33,122 nt of DNA from an uncultured Kiritimatiellota bacterium (GTDB lineage Bacteria; Verrucomicrobiota; Kiritimatiellia; RFP12; UBA1067). Under the pieces are notes generated by a model. That model was not told the DNA's origin. It was given only the letters and a program-made list of their open reading frames with translations, and searched no databases. The DNA lies in the NCBI GenBank assembly GCA_934635385.1, contig CAKTZI010000041.1, positions 1-33,122 of the forward strand, written 5' to 3'. A program made the position numbers and the translations under genes. Positions 30,625 through 33,122 of the stretch are shown one piece after another (the first letter of the stretch is position 1; each line of letters starts with the position of its first letter).

Positions 30625-33122
30625 TTAATCGCTAAATGCAGCCCCAATTAAGCCTCCGACTGCAACACCGGCATTCCAAACGCCTGCACCGACCAAAGCG
30701 GCACCAGCAGTAACAGAAGTCGCCCTGAACGGTGCGCTGCGCAGCAAAGGTCGCAAAGACCCTCTGTCCAAACCTAATCCTCTAGGGACACTCGTCCAAG
30801 GGTTGTTTGATCCTAGTGCAGGTGGTCTCCCCCCTGTCGAAGGTGCCCAACTCTTAGGAATTGTACTAATTGGAGCCCCACCTATGACAATAAGAGGATT
30901 GATCATTAAACTTGTCGTATAATCAAAGTATCGTTCCAAATAAGGACGTTGCGAATTCTCCCCACAACGACCAAAAGGATCGTTGTCTGTGTTTGGGGCA
31001 TTGCCACAAAACGCATACAGGTTCAGTCCGCCGCTGAGGCCGATGGGGTCCTTGGAGAGCCAGCGGCCCGTCGCGGGGTCGTACCACCGCATGCGGAAGC
31101 TGGCGAGCCCCGTCGCCGCCGAGCGCTCGCGCCCCTGGAAGCGGTAGCGCACCGCGCGCAGCCCTTCCGCCCTCTCGGCGACCTCCTCCGACAGGACGTT
31201 GCCCCAGGCGTCGTACGTCCAGCGCGCGACGACGGCGCCCCTCTCGTCCGCGTAGCCCCAGACCGTGCCCTGAATGTCCGTCAGAGCCGTGTAGGTGCGG
31301 CTGCCGATCCTCACGGCGAGCAGCCGGTCGACGCCCTCGCCCCACTCGTAGGATCGGACGACGCTGCCGCTCTCGTCGACATCCGCGACGACCTGCCAGC
31401 TCTCGTCGTAGACGTGCCGCTCCGTCCCCTCCGCGCTCGTCGTCGAGGCGCGCCGTCCGAGCGCGTCGTACGAATACGATTCGGCGAAGGCGCCGTTCGT
31501 GGCGACCGAGACGAGCTGGCACTGGCCGTTCCACGCGAGGTCCCACGTGTCCGCGCCGCGCGCGATGCGCGTGACGCACCCCGCCGCGTCGTGCCCGTAC
31601 GCGCCGCCCGTCCACGACGCGAGGCGGTCGCCCGCCCCCAGCGCGTAGGCGACGTCGCCCCCGGCGTCGCCGCGCTTCGCCGTGCGGTTGCCCGCCGCGT
31701 CGTAGGCGTACGACACGCCGCCGTCGGACACGAGGCGGTCGAGGCCGTCGTAGGCGTAGGCGCGGTCGAAGCGGCTCGTGCCGAGCGCGTGCTCCCGCGC
31801 GACGATGCGACCGACGGCGTCGTATTCGTAGGCGAAGCCGCCGAGGACGGCCCCGCCCCGCCGTCGTCCACGTGACGTTCGTCACGCGGTCCATCACGTC
31901 GTAGGCGTACGACGTCACGGTGCCGTTCGCGTTCGTGACCGCCGCGAGCAGCCCGTTCCACGGGCAGTAGCCGAACGCGAGCGTCCCGACAGGCGAGGCC
32001 GAACGCACGCGCCGCCCCGCCTTGTCGTAGGCGTACGCCGCCGTCCCCGCGACGGAGACGCGCGCCGTCACGGCGCCGCCGTCCGAGCGGGCATACCGCA
32101 CCCAGCTCCCGTCCGCGCCGCGCGAGGCGTCGAGCCAGCCGGCCGCGGCGTCGTAGGCGTTCGAGACGAGCCCCGCCGCGCCCTCCGCCGAGGTCATGAG
32201 CCCGTCGCCGTCGTAGCCGAAGCGGAGCGTGCCGTCCGGGTAGGCGACAGCGGCGAGGTTCGCGTCCGAATCGTAGACGTAGGCGACGGACGTGCCGTCG
32301 AAGCGCGTCTCGGACGCGACCATGTTCCCAAGCGCGTACGTGCGCCGGAGGACCTGCCCCTCCAGGTTCGTGACCGCGACGACGCGCCCGATCTCGTCGA
32401 GGACGTACGACTCGGCGCGGCGGCCGAGGGGGTCGTCGATGGCGACGACGCTGAGCTGCGGGTCGTGCGAGACCGCGTAGAGCGCGTTCGTCACGCCGCC
32501 GGCGACGCGCGCGGCGTGGACGGGGAGGCCGAGCGTCCAGCGGTAGGCGTCCTCGCGTCCGAGCGCGTCCACGCGGCGGACGGCCCTCGTGCCCTCGCCG
32601 TCGTAGGCGAGGCTCTCCGACGTGCCGTCGGGGTACGAGATTTCGGTCGGCTTCCCGCGCCAGTTGTTCGCATAAGAAACCGTCCTTTCGCATCCGTCCG
32701 GCCCCGGCCGCGCGACGGCGGCGACGTGGCCGAGCGCGTCGTAGGCGTAGGCGACGCGCGGCAGGCCCTCCGCCTCGACGGCGGCGACGGAGCCGTCTGG
32801 ATGGTAGGTGACGTCCGTGCGCCCGCCGTCCGGGCCGAGGACGGCCCGGACGTGCCCGTTCGTGTCGCAGACGCGGTACGTGACGAGGCGCGCGTCGCCG
32901 CGCCCAGCCCCGTACTCCACGACGTCGAAGCCGTTCGTCATCCATTTCCGGACACGCCCCTCCGGCGTGACGACGCGGTTCATGGCGCCGCGCACGTCGT
33001 CCCAGCCGAACCGCGTTTCGCGCGCCGGCGCCGCGTCGGGGGGGCAAGGGTCAGCAACTGTAAATTTCATGCGAAACTTTCGGGCGTTGTCTAAGGGCGT
33101 CGGACGCCATCCCTGCGCGCCA
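30625..33122 (-). pseudogene. Rhs/YD-repeat protein, 5'-incomplete at the window edge and frameshifted
   Basis: The coding frame stays open from the window edge (GAQGWRPTPLDNARKFR before the first Met at 33070), so the start lies outside. It encodes tandem YD repeats (YAYDALGHV, YVYDSDANL, YAYDKAGRR), which form the toxin-encapsulating beta cocoon. At about 31856-31859 one extra C in a CCCCGCCCC run shifts the frame. Removing it restores LGGFAYEYDAVGRIV and continues through the core FRMRWYDPATGRWLSKDP and LNLYAFCGN to the stop at 30625. The tip of about 115 residues (from DNDPFG) is AT-richer and ends in a Gly/Ala-rich hydrophobic stretch (GAALVGAGVWNAGVAVGGLI) that may be membrane-active. 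The shift may be real inactivation or a homopolymer sequencing error. Confidence 0.85.
31011..31135 (-). repeat. Direct repeat of the Rhs core end (copy 2; partner 28640-28764)
   Basis: The copy inside the main rhs gene, just before its variable tip; about four mismatches to copy 1. Confidence 0.85.

Noticed and set aside
33068..33070. ATG at 33070 as the true start of the rhs gene
   Set aside because: The frame is open to the window edge, there is no ribosome site, and the protein would be far shorter than full Rhs proteins.

Overview
This 33 kb window is a GC-rich bacterial chromosome segment; only a few blocks (about 5.7-7.4, 10.0-11.85, 26.4-28.6 and 29.6-31.0 kb) are clearly AT-richer. 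The mix of genes (thrombospondin type-3 repeat proteins, Rhs/YD-repeat proteins, an oxaloacetate decarboxylase alpha/PycB-type carboxylase, pyruvate phosphate dikinase, short type-2 ArgC, short dispersed repeats inside genes) suggests a member of the PVC group, perhaps Kiritimatiellota or a relative. That placement is an inference from style; no marker gene proves it. Nearly every housekeeping promoter I can see is an extended -10 box (TGn-TATAaT/TATAcT), and several start codons lie only 7-9 nt behind it, so some mRNAs may be leaderless.

Layout. 0.1-5.7 kb: rhamnulokinase (-), the DEAH-box helicase HrpA (+) and a TetR regulator (-) that overlaps hrpA tail to tail. 5.7-12.4 kb, accessory and all (-): a type II-like restriction-modification pair (C5-cytosine methyltransferase whose open frame is fused to an unrelated GC-rich N-terminal domain, plus an HNH endonuclease), then a 1179-residue thrombospondin type-3 repeat protein with an AT-richer C-terminal region carrying a HEAHH metallopeptidase motif, then a small exported protein and a 51-codon frame. 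12.4-17.9 kb: a 55-codon GatC-like fragment, an AI-2E-family transporter, a GspE/PilB ATPase, a MocR-type regulator that has lost its PLP lysine, and argC. 18.0-26.4 kb: tRNA-Asn(GTT) with a bidirectional terminator, oadA/pycB, nadE (synthetase domain only) behind ppdK, and a membrane-fusion protein behind an M20 peptidase.

26.4-33.1 kb is an Rhs polymorphic-toxin array, all on the minus strand. A 5'-incomplete Rhs gene runs in from the right edge, carries a one-base frameshift and ends in a variable tip. It is followed by two small unknown genes (candidate immunity) and a membrane-anchored helical protein. A 95-bp REPIN-like inverted repeat then separates these from an orphan Rhs core-tip fragment. 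That fragment holds a 125-bp near-identical copy of the core end and a tip with an HNC motif cut by an amber codon. Next come a lipoprotein, a four-helix membrane protein, a Sel1-repeat protein and a second, truncated copy of the anchored protein, which breaks off exactly at the promoter of the M20 peptidase operon. The repeated order toxin tip - small variable genes - anchored protein looks like a modular cassette. The TSP3-metallopeptidase gene with its small exported neighbour has the same architecture (GC-rich repeat body, AT-rich tip, small downstream gene) and may be a second polymorphic-toxin system with a different scaffold.
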